Below are positions 24,680 through 33,528 of a stretch of 64,000 bases of DNA, in pieces. Made by a program: the position numbers and the translations under genes. Below the pieces are notes generated by a model that was given only the letters and a program-made list of their open reading frames with translations, was not told the DNA's origin and ran no database searches. How positions within the stretch are numbered: the stretch's first letter is position 1; each line of letters opens with the position of its first letter. This stretch comes from a virus. The DNA is taken from IMG/VR virus record IMGVR_UViG_3300018424_000006, positions 155,820 to 219,819 of that record; one strand, 5' to 3'.

Positions 24680-26830
24680 GTGATTTTATTTAGAAAAGAT
24701 TGGGCCAAATATCCCGGCGCAATCATACATGCTAATACTAAGAATAAATCATTCTTACGCTATAGCTATATCTTAAGGGAAATGGGAATAAAGAATAACT
24801 TCTTTCATCTAGCTTTATTGCAACCAGAGTTAGCTAACGTTGATCCCTTTGATCCTGACTTAGATAATGAAACTAAGTTCAAAATTATCCGAGAATGTAA
24901 ATACAACATTTGGTACTTCTTAAGAGAAGTTGCACGATTCCCTCCAAAGGGCGGTAACGAAGCAATACCATATGCAGCCAACCGCGGTAACATGGCCCTT
25001 ACTTGGTCATTCATGAACCATATCGACTTTGCGCTTATCATGATCCGTCAGGCTGGTAAGTCGGGTTCAACTGACCAAATACATTCTTATATAACCCATG
25101 TAGCTGGGGAAGGTAATGCTACACAGATTCTAACTAAGGATAACAAACTTAGAAAGGCAAACATCGAACGTATTAAAGCGATTCGAGATCAATTGCCTAG
25201 TTATTTGCATACATGGACTCGTGACGATGCCGACAATACCGTTGAGGTCACCTGTAAGGCCCTAGGGAACGAGATTCAGACTGGAGTGGCCCAGAAGTCG
25301 GAAGACGGTGCAGATAATCTTGGAAGGGGTCTGACGGCGCAGGTGCAGCATATAGACGAAGCGCCATACATTGCAAACATCCATATCTCTCTTCCGGTAG
25401 CACTTGCATCCGGTACAGCAGCACGTGACCTTGCTAAAGCAGCAGGTGGTTTCTATGGAAACATCTTCACTACAACGGCTGGTAAGAAAGATACAAAAGA
25501 GGGTCGTTATATTTATGATCTAATTCATGAAGGCATGTATTGGAATGAAGCAATCTTAGATTGTGCTGATATTAATGAAGCTATTGAAATGATTGATAAG
25601 AACTCAGTGGGAGATTCTATCATTATCAATGGTACATTCAGTCATTCTCAGATTGGTAAGTCAGATGAATGGTTACGTAAGGCAATCCTTAATACGAAAG
25701 CCACTGAAGATATCGCTGACCGAGACTTCTTCAATGTATGGACTTCCGGTTCTGAAAGTTCTCCTCTATCTCAGAAACTAAGTACGGTAATTCGTGCTTC
25801 TGAAACTAGCCCTATTTATACCAACATTACTCCAGAGAAATATCAGATACGTTGGCAGATCCCTAGAGAAGATATCTTTAGACGAATGCAGAATGGACAA
25901 TTCGTAATGGGTCTCGATACGTCGAATGCGGTAGGTCGAGATGGTAACGGTATAGTACTTATAGATGTGAAGACTCTAGAAGTAGTTATGCTTGCCAGAA
26001 TAAGTGAAGCGAATATTCTTAAGTTTGCTAAGTGGATTTCTAGCTTTATGGTTATGTTCCCGTCAGTTACTTTGGTTCCAGAGAACAAGTCTTCGGGTCA
26101 GTCTATTATGGATATTATATCCACAGACTTAATGGCCGCTGGATACCATCCATTTAAACGAATCTTTAATAGATTGGTAGGCGGTAGCGAAGGGAAAGCT
26201 GAGAGAGGCTGGTTGGAGATTAAGAAGAACTTACCTTGTACTGAAGAGTTCTATGTTTCCTATAAAGGTTACTTAGGGTTTATGACCACAGGTAATACTC
26301 GTGCTCAACTATATGACTCTGTATTTCAACAAGCTGCTGGTTCTGCGGGCCACTTAGTTAAAGATAAGATTTTGATTGACGAGATCTTAGCTCTTGTAAC
26401 TAAGAATGGACGTGTTGATCACCCTTCCGATGGACACGATGATACGACTATTGCGTGGCTATTAGGTAACTGGTTCTTACGTCAAGCATCACACCTTGAT
26501 AACTATGGGCTATCTAGATTGAATGTATTGGCTGAAGTATCCGATGAAGGTGCAACAGTTGATCCAGAAGAACTAGAACGTGTACGTGAACGAAACCTTG
26601 TTCGTAAAGAAATAGAAGAATTGAAACTTGCTCTTGAAGGCACTAATGACATTATTGCCAAGACTAAGATTGAAGCTCGTCTATCTATCTTAACAAACAA
26701 ATCTCAAGTAGACGGCGGTGAACCTGTAAGCCTAGATGCTGTATTAGGTGAAGCTCGTGAGAAGAAGAAGTCTAAGACTACTATTCTTGAGAAGATGAAG
26801 CGTATACAGCAATACCGTAATGCGACATAG
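24680..26830 (+). CDS. terL: Terminase large subunit
   Basis: 716 residues from a GTG start with GGGAG upstream. The N-terminal ATPase shows a Walker A-like RQAGKSGST at about residues 120-128 and a Walker B-type VQHIDEA at about 220-226. The C-terminal RNase H-fold nuclease shows the three acidic clusters: GLDTSNAVGRDGNG (about 408-421), VPENKSSG (about 472) and DGHDDTTIAW (about 583-592). This is the motor that cuts and packages DNA into proheads. Position after the three structural genes agrees with phiKZ gene 25. The adjacent terminator and convergent downstream gene end the unit. Confidence 0.93.
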   Translation: MILFRKDWAKYPGAIIHANTKNKSFLRYSYILREMGIKNNFFHLALLQPELANVDPFDPDLDNETKFKIIRECKYNIWYFLREVARFPPKGGNEAIPYAANRGNMALTWSFMNHIDFALIMIRQAGKSGSTDQIHSYITHVAGEGNATQILTKDNKLRKANIERIKAIRDQLPSYLHTWTRDDADNTVEVTCKALGNEIQTGVAQKSEDGADNLGRGLTAQVQHIDEAPYIANIHISLPVALASGTAARDLAKAAGGFYGNIFTTTAGKKDTKEGRYIYDLIHEGMYWNEAILDCADINEAIEMIDKNSVGDSIIINGTFSHSQIGKSDEWLRKAILNTKATEDIADRDFFNVWTSGSESSPLSQKLSTVIRASETSPIYTNITPEKYQIRWQIPREDIFRRMQNGQFVMGLDTSNAVGRDGNGIVLIDVKTLEVVMLARISEANILKFAKWISSFMVMFPSVTLVPENKSSGQSIMDIISTDLMAAGYHPFKRIFNRLVGGSEGKAERGWLEIKKNLPCTEEFYVSYKGYLGFMTTGNTRAQLYDSVFQQAAGSAGHLVKDKILIDEILALVTKNGRVDHPSDGHDDTTIAWLLGNWFLRQASHLDNYGLSRLNVLAEVSDEGATVDPEELERVRERNLVRKEIEELKLALEGTNDIIAKTKIEARLSILTNKSQVDGGEPVSLDAVLGEAREKKKSKTTILEKMKRIQQYRNAT

Positions 26831-26834
26831 TAAG

Positions 26835-26864
26835 CTACTCCTCCAGCCTGGGCTGGAGGAGTAG
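26835..26864. terminator. Bidirectional terminator after terL
   Basis: A 14-bp palindrome (CTACTCCTCCAGCC / GGCTGGAGGAGTAG) with only two bases between the arms, so the inner pairs must open to form the loop. It lies between the convergent terL and the gene ending at 26868, followed by TCTTTAT. Confidence 0.88.
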
Positions 26865-26867
26865 TCT

Positions 26868-27680
26868 TTATGCAAATCCAAAATCAGCAGCAGTCTTTTC
26901 GCCAATACCTATATCTTTAAGTAATGGATTCAGCTCACTAATCAAATCTTTATGGAAAGTTAAAATCGAATTAGAGCTATTGAAAGTTAATTGATCATTA
27001 GTCTTATTAGCAATAAAGATAACAGGACGAATTTCGCCTAACTCAGTTCTAACGAAGTCATCCCACCCAGGAGCATTAAGGATTTCAGGAACCTTACAAA
27101 TATACTCCATAAACTTTAAATAATTAGGGTGACTACTATTCTTATTATAATAGTTCTTAAAGTCATTCAGATAAGCGCCAAATGTTGGATCATTCATTAA
27201 GTTGGATTTAACTACAAAATTAACACTGGAAGTATTCATCTTGTCATAACCACCTAAGGCAGCGACGATTTGCGGAATGTCTGACGGGAATACTGAGATC
27301 AAAGCAAGCATAAGTAAGTTACGGTTAGTATCTTCCATACCACTTGTATCAGTATGAGCTACATCCCCCGCTTCAAATAGCTGGACTTTAGTATCTCTTC
27401 CAGATCCTAAACTCTCCCATTTAGCTCGTATAGCAGGCCCATCTAAACGAGCTGGATTTAGAGCAGTCATAGAAATGAATGCTTCATATGCATCCACAAT
27501 CATAACTGCATACTTATGAAAGATACATTCTTCTACTACTGGAGTAGGCTGTACTTTGTTATATGCAGGATAGTCTCCGGTTGCAGGGACTTCTACCGTA
27601 GGATAGTCGGTATACTCCCTGTAGTGTGGAGGACGTCGAAACATCCCCTCTAAATACTTAAGCGCTTCTGGCTGTTCCAT
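26868..27680 (-). CDS. Phage protein of unknown function
   Basis: 270 residues from an ATG at 27680 that lies 23 bases inside the preceding exonuclease gene, with AGGAAAA upstream. Mixed helical and Asn/Tyr-rich segments, and a Pro-rich N-terminal quarter (YTDYPTVEVPATGDYPAY). No catalytic motif recognised. Co-transcribed with the exonuclease, so a nucleic-acid-metabolism role is possible, but there is no direct evidence. Confidence 0.72.
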   Translation of the reverse strand: MEQPEALKYLEGMFRRPPHYREYTDYPTVEVPATGDYPAYNKVQPTPVVEECIFHKYAVMIVDAYEAFISMTALNPARLDGPAIRAKWESLGSGRDTKVQLFEAGDVAHTDTSGMEDTNRNLLMLALISVFPSDIPQIVAALGGYDKMNTSSVNFVVKSNLMNDPTFGAYLNDFKNYYNKNSSHPNYLKFMEYICKVPEILNAPGWDDFVRTELGEIRPVIFIANKTNDQLTFNSSNSILTFHKDLISELNPLLKDIGIGEKTAADFGFA

Positions 27681-28263
27681 CTGGTTTTCCTATATAGTCT
27701 TGTGTGCCAGCGATAAGAACTTTAGCTTCAAAACGAGCATCGTCAAGAGCATGATGCTTTCTTCCTTCAAAAGGAATTTTGTGAGTAAGCTTTTCGCCGT
27801 GTTTGTATACATACAATCTATTGACTGTTCTTAAGGATTCTTGATTCCAGAAGAACCATGGAATAGGCATACCGACATGAGTATAAGCATTGTTTAAGAT
27901 ACTACAATCAAACTCTGGACCATTCCCATATACAACAACACGACTAGCGTCTCCAAAATGCTTCATTAGAAAATCAGAGAACTCTCTAAGAGTATCTTTC
28001 AGTGTCAACCTTTCTTTTTCGCGGGTAAAGACCTCATCATAAGCTTCAGGAGAATCTTTCTTCTGCCTTCCCCAGAAACGTAATGTATCTTCGCAAGTAT
28101 CACGCTCACGATTGTGCAGACATTGATGCGCTACTCGTCGATAGAACGTCCCTACCTCTTCCCCTGTTATAGGGTTAACAATTACACAGCCTACGTTAGT
28201 AATAACTGCATTCTCTTTCTTAGAGAAAGTTTCGATATCGGCTACCGCCGCTAATTGATTCAT
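27658..28263 (-). CDS. DEDD-family 3'-5' exonuclease (DexA/RNase T-like)
   Basis: 201 residues from ATG at 28263; a TTG fifteen bases earlier is in frame but less likely. Exo I DxE is ADIETFS (D9, E11), Exo II is YGNGPEFDCS (D119), and Exo III is HHALDDA (H170/D175), so the full DEDDh catalytic set is present. The order, spacing and ITNVGCVIVNP strand resemble T4 DexA. Expected to degrade single-stranded DNA or RNA from the 3' end, for example in host DNA turnover or end processing. The following gene overlaps its end. Confidence 0.88.
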   Translation of the reverse strand: MNQLAAVADIETFSKKENAVITNVGCVIVNPITGEEVGTFYRRVAHQCLHNRERDTCEDTLRFWGRQKKDSPEAYDEVFTREKERLTLKDTLREFSDFLMKHFGDASRVVVYGNGPEFDCSILNNAYTHVGMPIPWFFWNQESLRTVNRLYVYKHGEKLTHKIPFEGRKHHALDDARFEAKVLIAGTQDYIGKPDGTARSA

Positions 28264-28289
28264 TTTAAAATCCAACAAAAAATAAACCC

Positions 28290-28311
28290 ACTAGACACCT
28301 AAGTGCCTAGT
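28290..28311 (-). terminator. Terminator overlapping a gene end
   Basis: On the minus strand ACTAGGCAC pairs with GTGTCTAGT (9 bp, one G-U) around a TTAG loop, followed by GGGTTTATTTTTT. The hairpin includes the stop codon of the gene at 28299-28667. Confidence 0.78.
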
Positions 28312-28667
28312 AGAGTTGTAACATAAGTAGTTAGGAGGATGATCGGAATAGCTACTTTCAGATAGCGCTTTCTAAAACTCCGTTCATCTTCAAGAGTTCT
28401 CCGGTCCAGACCATAACTACCGATACAGGCCATGAATAAACAAAGGATTCCTAAATGCCCTAGAAGTATTATGCCCGGCATGTTTCTTAGTACGTCGGTA
28501 ATATACTCTAGACTATTGGGCCCCGTAACAATCTTTATAATGAACACAGACATTGATAGTTGAAAGAGAGCGTGGAGTAACAGGAAGCCAAATACTCTTT
28601 TACGGTGACCAAATCCTATTCCAAGCATAAGTTGGAATAGGATTATCGTGGAAAGGTAAGCTACCAT
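28299..28667 (-). CDS. Small integral membrane protein
   Basis: 122 residues with about four hydrophobic segments: STIILFQLMLGIGFG (about 6-20), FGFLLLHALFQLSMSVFII (about 27-45), MPGIILLGHLGILCLFMACIG (about 64-84) and VAIPIILLTTYVTTLL (about 104-120). The start overlaps the stop of the upstream membrane gene (TAATG), so the two are coupled and may form a complex. No family recognised; holin-type roles cannot be assigned from this. Confidence 0.75.
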   Translation of the reverse strand: MVAYLSTIILFQLMLGIGFGHRKRVFGFLLLHALFQLSMSVFIIKIVTGPNSLEYITDVLRNMPGIILLGHLGILCLFMACIGSYGLDRRTLEDERSFRKRYLKVAIPIILLTTYVTTLLGT

Positions 28668-29086
28668 TAAACTTGCATCACTGCGATAAGAACGACGATA
28701 ATAACGCGGATAGCCAAAGTCTCAATAAGCGGAATTATAAAATCTTTGTACTCGCGTAGATCATCTTTCATGTTGCGCGCTTTGATTAATATGGAATAGA
28801 CAACGTCAAGTAGAACACTAATAATTAAAAGTGCGGCTACTTCGCCCAGCGCACTAGTCGCACTAAGATTAGCTAAAGCGGTAATCGCACCGCCGATCAA
28901 TAACGTATAGCCGTGATCACGAATATTTGAATAGCCTAAGCGACGGACGAAGTTTTCATTTTTTGTATCAACAACTTGATCGACATACGCTTTCGTATAA
29001 GCACGATAAAGGCTAGAACGCGTCTTAGTAAAAGTCCAGACCATAACCGCTAGTAGAAATAGCGAAATAGCGAAATTAGTTTCCAT
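28667..29086 (-). CDS. Integral membrane protein
   Basis: 139 residues from ATG at 29086, chosen because AAGGAAAATAATC lies just upstream; the longer frame to 29194 runs into the terminator region. Hydrophobic segments: FAISLFLLAVMVWTF (about 5-19), YTLLIGGAITALANL (about 55-70), VAALLIISVLLDVVYSILI (about 78-96) and LAIRVIIVVLIAVMQV at the C-terminus. A short cytoplasmic basic loop (RSSLYRAYTKAY) follows the first. Paired with the next gene. Function unknown. Confidence 0.78.
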   Translation of the reverse strand: METNFAISLFLLAVMVWTFTKTRSSLYRAYTKAYVDQVVDTKNENFVRRLGYSNIRDHGYTLLIGGAITALANLSATSALGEVAALLIISVLLDVVYSILIKARNMKDDLREYKDFIIPLIETLAIRVIIVVLIAVMQV

Positions 29087-29161
29087 GATTATTTTCCTTT
29101 TGGTTGGGATAATTGAGTTATACAGGCTATAAGAAAAATAAATAAAAAAAGAAAGAGGGTA

Positions 29162-29184
29162 CTCTCTCCCACAGGGGGAGAGAG
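29162..29184 (-). terminator. Terminator after the 134-residue gene
   Basis: A perfect 9-bp stem (CTCTCTCCC / GGGAGAGAG) with a 5-base loop, followed on the minus strand by TACCCTCTTTCTTTTTTTA. It separates the gene at 29203 from the two membrane genes. Confidence 0.85.
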
Positions 29185-29202
29185 CTGGGTGCATTGACAG
29201 GG

Positions 29203-29607
29203 CTAGGCTAACTCTTCTTCCGTGAGAGTCATGTCTGCTGCCATACGACGAATAGTATCGAAGTTAGGCATCGCTGTTACCAACGAAGTCTTAACATCGA
29301 TATTGTCGCCGTCTTTTGAAGCGTAGATGTCACTGGTAACGTGATCAGTGAAACGCACAGTAGTAACTACTTCATGCATATCACTATTGATTACGCCAGC
29401 ACCTACTTCAGCTGTTGCGAGGGTCGCAGCTTCAGTAAAGTTCTGAGTGAACTCCATTGCTTCGTTATATTGTTCAGGTGTCAGCGTTGCAGGTAACATA
29501 CCTTGTACAACATCTTGTCCGATGTTGGCAATGCCGTTCTGATCAAAATTAATTTCGTCTTTAATTTGAGCGCTAAGTGCAGTCAAACTAGTTGGTAGTG
29601 TAGACAT
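29203..29607 (-). CDS. Phage protein of unknown function, possibly virion
   Basis: 134 residues with AAGGAGAAATA before the ATG. No cysteine, many Thr, Ala and Asp; the first 25 residues are low-complexity (MSTLPTSLTALSAQIKDEI) and the C-terminus is acidic (MTLTEEELA). Regular codon use suggests good expression. It ends at the terminator 29162-29184. No domain recognised. Confidence 0.72.
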   Translation of the reverse strand: MSTLPTSLTALSAQIKDEINFDQNGIANIGQDVVQGMLPATLTPEQYNEAMEFTQNFTEAATLATAEVGAGVINSDMHEVVTTVRFTDHVTSDIYASKDGDNIDVKTSLVTAMPNFDTIRRMAADMTLTEEELA

Positions 29608-29642
29608 TATTTCTCCTTAATGTCAATGGGTTTTACACTCGA

Positions 29643-29778
29643 CTAAATGCCGAGATGTTCTTTTGCCTTTTCTTCAATAAAGCTTTCGAAAGCATTACGA
29701 AGATCAGGCTTAAGTCTTATGCCATATACAAAACGACAGATGGTAAAACGAATACATAGCCCAATGTCATCGGGCCCA
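29643..29778 (-). pseudogene. Out-of-frame C-terminal extension of the membrane protein
   Basis: In the minus-one frame relative to the gene at 29717-30106, a frame open from about 29778 to a TAG at 29643-29645 encodes ...FVYGIRLKPDLRNAFESFIE and then EKAKEHLGI. It has no ATG, GTG or TTG start. The charged, amphipathic character contrasts with a random frame and would make a sensible cytoplasmic tail for the membrane protein. Either a one-base change has cut the tail off, or ribosomes shift frame in the overlap; no classic slippery heptamer is present. Confidence 0.4.
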
Positions 29779-30106
29779 TGTTACCGCCTAGCGAATTACG
29801 AATACTGACTCGAGACTTCTTATTTGTATAAAGCACGAAAGCTAAAACATGAAGAAAGATCTCGATGAACAAGACAGAGAAGATGGTTTCCAAATGCTCA
29901 GTGATCGGTTCTTGGCTAATGCTAATTAAGAACAAAACAATTAAAGAGCCCGAGGCAAATCCGAAAATTCGACGAACTTTATTTATGCGCCTTTGTTCTG
30001 CAGGTGTATAGGGTTTGGAAATAGCCCCTACTTCTGTCTTATAAATTAGATACTGCATAATAAATATAAGTGCATAAGCAGTACCGATTAGTAAAAAAAG
30101 TTCCAT
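29717..30106 (-). CDS. Small integral membrane protein, early-type
   Basis: 129 residues from ATG at 30106 (GGGGGAT upstream; an earlier TTG is less likely). Hydrophobic segments at about 2-20 (LFLLIGTAYALIFIMQYLI), 46-62 (FGFASGSLIVLFLIS), 74-95 and 107-125. A charged loop with EQRRINKVRR lies between the first two. Just past its stop the minus-one frame continues with a convincing helix-coding stretch (to 29643), so the protein may originally have been longer or may be extended by frameshifting. It follows the early-type promoter at 30167. Confidence 0.7.
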   Translation of the reverse strand: MELFLLIGTAYALIFIMQYLIYKTEVGAISKPYTPAEQRRINKVRRIFGFASGSLIVLFLISISQEPITEHLETIFSVLFIEIFLHVLAFVLYTNKKSRVSIRNSLGGNMGPMTLGYVFVLPSVVLYMA

Positions 30107-30166
30107 AGTTTTATCCCCCAAAACTTATAGTAGTTTAATAGAGATTATATATCTCTACTCATTAAA

Positions 30167-30196
30167 ATAATATAGAATTGTAATTTCCTAGACAAC
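30167..30196 (-). promoter_or_regulatory. Early-type phage promoter (variant core)
   Basis: Minus-strand core TATATTAT (complement at 30167-30174), preceded by ATTACAATTC and, further up, CGTTGTCTAGGAAAT. It lies 61 bases before the membrane protein gene at 29717-30106. The last core base differs from the other six sites. Confidence 0.65.
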
Positions 30197-30204
30197 GGCA
30201 TAGT

Positions 30205-30234
30205 AAGGACTACTACCAAACGGTAGTAGTCCTT
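30205..30234 (-). terminator. Terminator after the 105-residue membrane gene
   Basis: A 13-bp stem (AAGGACTACTACC / GGTAGTAGTCCTT) with a GTTT loop on the minus strand, between the stop at 30243 and the early-type promoter at 30167. Confidence 0.85.
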
Positions 30235-30242
30235 TAAAATCT

Positions 30243-30560
30243 CTAAAAATAAGAGAGAATAAATCCTAGAAGAAATGTTAATGCAAATGTAAGCAAGAAA
30301 ATATAAGATTTATACTTCTTAGCTTTCTTTGAAATATATTCCATAGAAACGTTTCTACGTTCACTAACGGAATAGAATACAAGACCGTATGAAACGTTCA
30401 GGCTAATATTTATCCGATTAAAGATAATCACCAGCTTTCTAGTCCAGCCTTTACTTGTAAACTTATTAGACACAAACTTAGCTATTAGTAATGATAGTAA
30501 GAACCACACTATAATAGCTATTCCCATAGCAGCGCTATATAAGAGCCTCTCTTCAACCAT
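30243..30560 (-). CDS. Small integral membrane protein
   Basis: 105 residues with AGGGAGTAAAAGGGG upstream. Two clear transmembrane segments: AAMGIAIIVWFLLSLLIA (about 10-27) and SYIFLLTFALTFLLGFIL near the C-terminus (about 85-102), with a basic central region (KGWTRK, KKAKKYK). The topology would place the basic stretch inside the cell. It lies downstream of the prohead protease gene but behind its own ribosome binding site. Function unknown. Confidence 0.72.
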   Translation of the reverse strand: MVEERLLYSAAMGIAIIVWFLLSLLIAKFVSNKFTSKGWTRKLVIIFNRINISLNVSYGLVFYSVSERRNVSMEYISKKAKKYKSYIFLLTFALTFLLGFILSYF

Positions 30561-30597
30561 TTCCCCTTTTACTCCCTCTTTTATTTATTCTTAAAGA

Positions 30598-31359
30598 TTA
30601 CCAATCCATAGAACTTGGCTTAATAAGCTGGGTCTTAGACCAGCCTAAATCATCACGAATCATCGTGGTGGTTACCAATGGATTACTTTCCAGACCAGCG
30701 CCATCAATCAATACAGCTTGCTCGGCCATATTTAAAAGCTCTGGAGTTACTTCAAAGCTATAAGCAGATTCCAAACCAGCAGAGTCGTATTTGTTAGCGA
30801 TTAGAATACCGCCATCATTAACATTATCCCAAGTAATTAATTCACGTACCTCGCGAACCAGACGGCCATTTACTGGACGCTCGCCACAGATAGTACGAAC
30901 AGAGAAGCAAACGTTCTCTTCTTTATTACTTAGTTGATCAAGAAGTACATCACGCTTAACGCCTGATGGACGAACACTTGCTTCAACTAGAATAATATCA
31001 CGACCTTCATGGTCTTTAGCTGCAGTAGCAGTAACGTCTTTAAAGTGGCAGATGGTATTGCGACCATCGATCATACGAAGACGGTTAAAGTACTGAGCCA
31101 TATTTTGACCCGGGGTCATTTGGGGATGCTCAACTTCTCCACGAAGACGTCCAGCGCTAATGCGCTGTTGTAAGAGAGAGCCCTGAGAGAACATATTCTT
31201 CAAATAGTTATTGAAGGTATAGAAAGTCCCGTGAGCATTATAGGCTTCAAAAGCACCTAAGTTAACTCGGTAGTAACCGTCAGCATCCGCTTTCAGTTTA
31301 CCTACCTTATTAGTGCCATTTAAAACCGTTCTTTCGAATTTCATTTTTTGATCGGCCAT
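30598..31359 (-). CDS. Prohead protease (T4 gp21 / phiKZ gp175-like)
   Basis: 253 residues. The motif GRLRGEVEHPQ (70-80) matches the GExxHP signature containing the catalytic His of the herpesvirus/T4-type prohead proteases, and NVCFSVRT (149-156) supplies the nucleophilic Ser region. Such proteases cleave scaffold and inner-head proteins during head maturation, in phiKZ at S/A/G-x-E sites. The next genes upstream are two structural candidates and then RNA polymerase, the same neighbourhood as in phiKZ (genes 175 to 180, from memory). The final acidic residue of the triad cannot be fixed by eye. Confidence 0.82.
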   Translation of the reverse strand: MADQKMKFERTVLNGTNKVGKLKADADGYYRVNLGAFEAYNAHGTFYTFNNYLKNMFSQGSLLQQRISAGRLRGEVEHPQMTPGQNMAQYFNRLRMIDGRNTICHFKDVTATAAKDHEGRDIILVEASVRPSGVKRDVLLDQLSNKEENVCFSVRTICGERPVNGRLVREVRELITWDNVNDGGILIANKYDSAGLESAYSFEVTPELLNMAEQAVLIDGAGLESNPLVTTTMIRDDLGWSKTQLIKPSSMDW

Positions 31360-31361
31360 AA

Positions 31362-32084
31362 TTATTTCCTTAATAGCTCTTCAATTTCTTCGGTTTGTTT
31401 GGCAGGGTTAAGCAGCGAGGAATTAATACCCTCACTTAAATACGCGCCAGTAAGGCGAGCCGTGGTGTTGGTTGCACCATATGACACAGAGCGCAATGGG
31501 ATAACGTCTGTTGGCATATTTATCAAATCATCTTGAGTCTTATATACTTCACGAGCATAACGAGACCGGTCACCCGGAATACGAACGCGAGAAGCAGTAA
31601 AGATCTGAAGAATGGCAGGAGCAGAATGTAAGTTCGCGCCAGCATGTTTAACGGAACTATCAAACAACGTACCTAGATCGACAGGTGTTAGATACCACGG
31701 AGTTTTCCCTTTAGCTACGATTTCATCGTAAACAGCGTATGCCATTTTATCATTAACCACCAAGTTCCGGTTTGGGCATACTACCGATCCAGCTTCCCAA
31801 GATAGTTCAGCATACGGAGTTCCGTCGATAGTAACAACATTGGTTTCGTCAGGAGTAAATGGCATGACGGCTAAGGCAGATGAAACGCCATAACTATCAC
31901 CCATCACTACCGCAAAGATGGCGATGGTATTAAAGCGTTCATCAACACTACCTAACTGTGAGTCTAGGTAGTGTTTAGGGAAAAGTACCTTACAAGGAAC
32001 CTTAGTGACAATCTGCCCGCCTTTCTGATTAACCCAGTTGCGGTGAATGACGTCGGGTGCTCGCTTCAAATTTGAGATATCCAC
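31362..32084 (-). CDS. Structural/morphogenesis protein candidate
   Basis: 240 residues from a GTG at 32084 with a very strong AGGAGGAACC nine bases upstream. Beta-rich N-terminal two-thirds (VPCKVLFPKHYLD, FNTIAIFAVVMGDSYGV) and a charged helical C-terminus (TEEIEELLRK). It is immediately upstream of the prohead protease (two-base gap), so it is likely in the same morphogenesis transcript. No family motif recognised. Confidence 0.68.
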   Translation of the reverse strand: MDISNLKRAPDVIHRNWVNQKGGQIVTKVPCKVLFPKHYLDSQLGSVDERFNTIAIFAVVMGDSYGVSSALAVMPFTPDETNVVTIDGTPYAELSWEAGSVVCPNRNLVVNDKMAYAVYDEIVAKGKTPWYLTPVDLGTLFDSSVKHAGANLHSAPAILQIFTASRVRIPGDRSRYAREVYKTQDDLINMPTDVIPLRSVSYGATNTTARLTGAYLSEGINSSLLNPAKQTEEIEELLRK

Positions 32085-32103
32085 GAAAGGTTCCTCCTAA
32101 AGA

Positions 32104-33528
32104 TTAAAATGCTTCGCAAGAAAGCTGATCAGCAATCCAATTAGCAACTAGATCACATACTGCTAAACAAGCAGCATCGCTAGGAGATAGTTCAGGATTG
32201 TCGGCTAGCTCGGAATCAATCTGAACAAGAATAGCTTTAGCGTCAGTACCTTCAGCCAATACATCACAAACTAGGTTGCGAATAAAGGCATGTAGGTCTT
32301 CGCCGATAACAAACTTGTTAGTAGCCATCAGCTTGTTAAGCTTCAAGTTAAATTCGGCTTTAACGTCATCCTCAAAATCAAATTCGCTGATCTTTTCGGA
32401 AAGACCACGAACAAGATATTTGTTGATAGCGACATTAGCTTCAGCTTTGCGCTTAATAAGCTTCATTGCTTCACGGCTCTTCCAGAAAGCAACTAGACCA
32501 TCGATGTCTTCAGTCAATGCAGAAATTGGACGCTTAGATTCTAAGAACGCTAGGTAAACTTCAGCAGAAGCGCCATCGTTGTCCTTGATCCACTTACGGT
32601 AAGGCTTAGAGCGAACGGCTTGTTCATATTCAGTACTTAGAGTTGGAATGCCGAAACCTTCCATGTTCTCAAGCAGAGAAAGATGCGTACGCTGAGTCTC
32701 AAGGATATAAGCGAAGTGATTACGTAGCTGAGCTAAACGACCACGAATATCGTGAGATTGCTCATCGATATTAACACCTTCAGCACGGCCATTTAAAACG
32801 CCGTTTAGGAACAAGAAGATTAGAAGCGGACCATATTCAGTATAGGGGTTCGATTTAGAACCAATACCAAACTTATATTCTCCGTTAAGTACAGAGAAAG
32901 CAGAATCTGCTAAATAACTAAAAGTGCTTGACTCTTCAACCATTTCTAGAATTTGCTTATCAATAGCAGGTAAGCCTGTAGAAAGAACAGACTTAAGTTC
33001 ATCAATAGAAAGAGTACTGAAGATATCCAAGCCATTCATGTTTGGACGACTTGCCTTCACCTGAGAATAGTTGCTTACCAACGTATCAAAGATGTTACCT
33101 TCAAAGAAAGCAGGAACTTCATATAGACGAACCATGTTATCTGCGAAGTCAGAACCAATTGCCTTTTCACGAATGATAGAGGCTTCTTTATTAAGTTCAC
33201 GAATAACGGGATTGATTTCTTTACGAGCGAAAAGGATATTGGCAGAAGCCATTTGGATAAGCTTTTCTGTTAATGCATTCATCTCGCTATTGTGAATCTC
33301 AACGCCGCCAGCATTTTTAGCAAAGCCTAGCTTTTGCATGGCTGCTTCTTCGGCAGTTAGAGCACCATCTACCGGAGTTGGAGAATCAATATACATATCT
33401 GCTGGTAATGCGGTATAACCAACTAAAGCAGATAATGGACTTTCTGGCTTAACGGATACTTCCTTACCAGAATAAGTTAGGTCGTCAACAAGAGGACGTA
33501 CTGCGATTAATGCGTCACGATTAAGCAT
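32104..33528 (-). CDS. Virion inner-body protein candidate
   Basis: 474 residues, strongly helical and charged with no cysteine until the end. It sits between the small gene at 33521 and the protease operon, the position of phiKZ gp177, an inner-body protein, as I recall the map. Abundant AxE, SxE and GxE tripeptides would provide prohead-protease sites but are too frequent to be diagnostic. Its start overlaps the preceding gene by eight bases with AGGAG immediately upstream. Role inferred from context. Confidence 0.6.
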   Translation of the reverse strand: MLNRDALIAVRPLVDDLTYSGKEVSVKPESPLSALVGYTALPADMYIDSPTPVDGALTAEEAAMQKLGFAKNAGGVEIHNSEMNALTEKLIQMASANILFARKEINPVIRELNKEASIIREKAIGSDFADNMVRLYEVPAFFEGNIFDTLVSNYSQVKASRPNMNGLDIFSTLSIDELKSVLSTGLPAIDKQILEMVEESSTFSYLADSAFSVLNGEYKFGIGSKSNPYTEYGPLLIFLFLNGVLNGRAEGVNIDEQSHDIRGRLAQLRNHFAYILETQRTHLSLLENMEGFGIPTLSTEYEQAVRSKPYRKWIKDNDGASAEVYLAFLESKRPISALTEDIDGLVAFWKSREAMKLIKRKAEANVAINKYLVRGLSEKISEFDFEDDVKAEFNLKLNKLMATNKFVIGEDLHAFIRNLVCDVLAEGTDAKAILVQIDSELADNPELSPSDAACLAVCDLVANWIADQLSCEAF

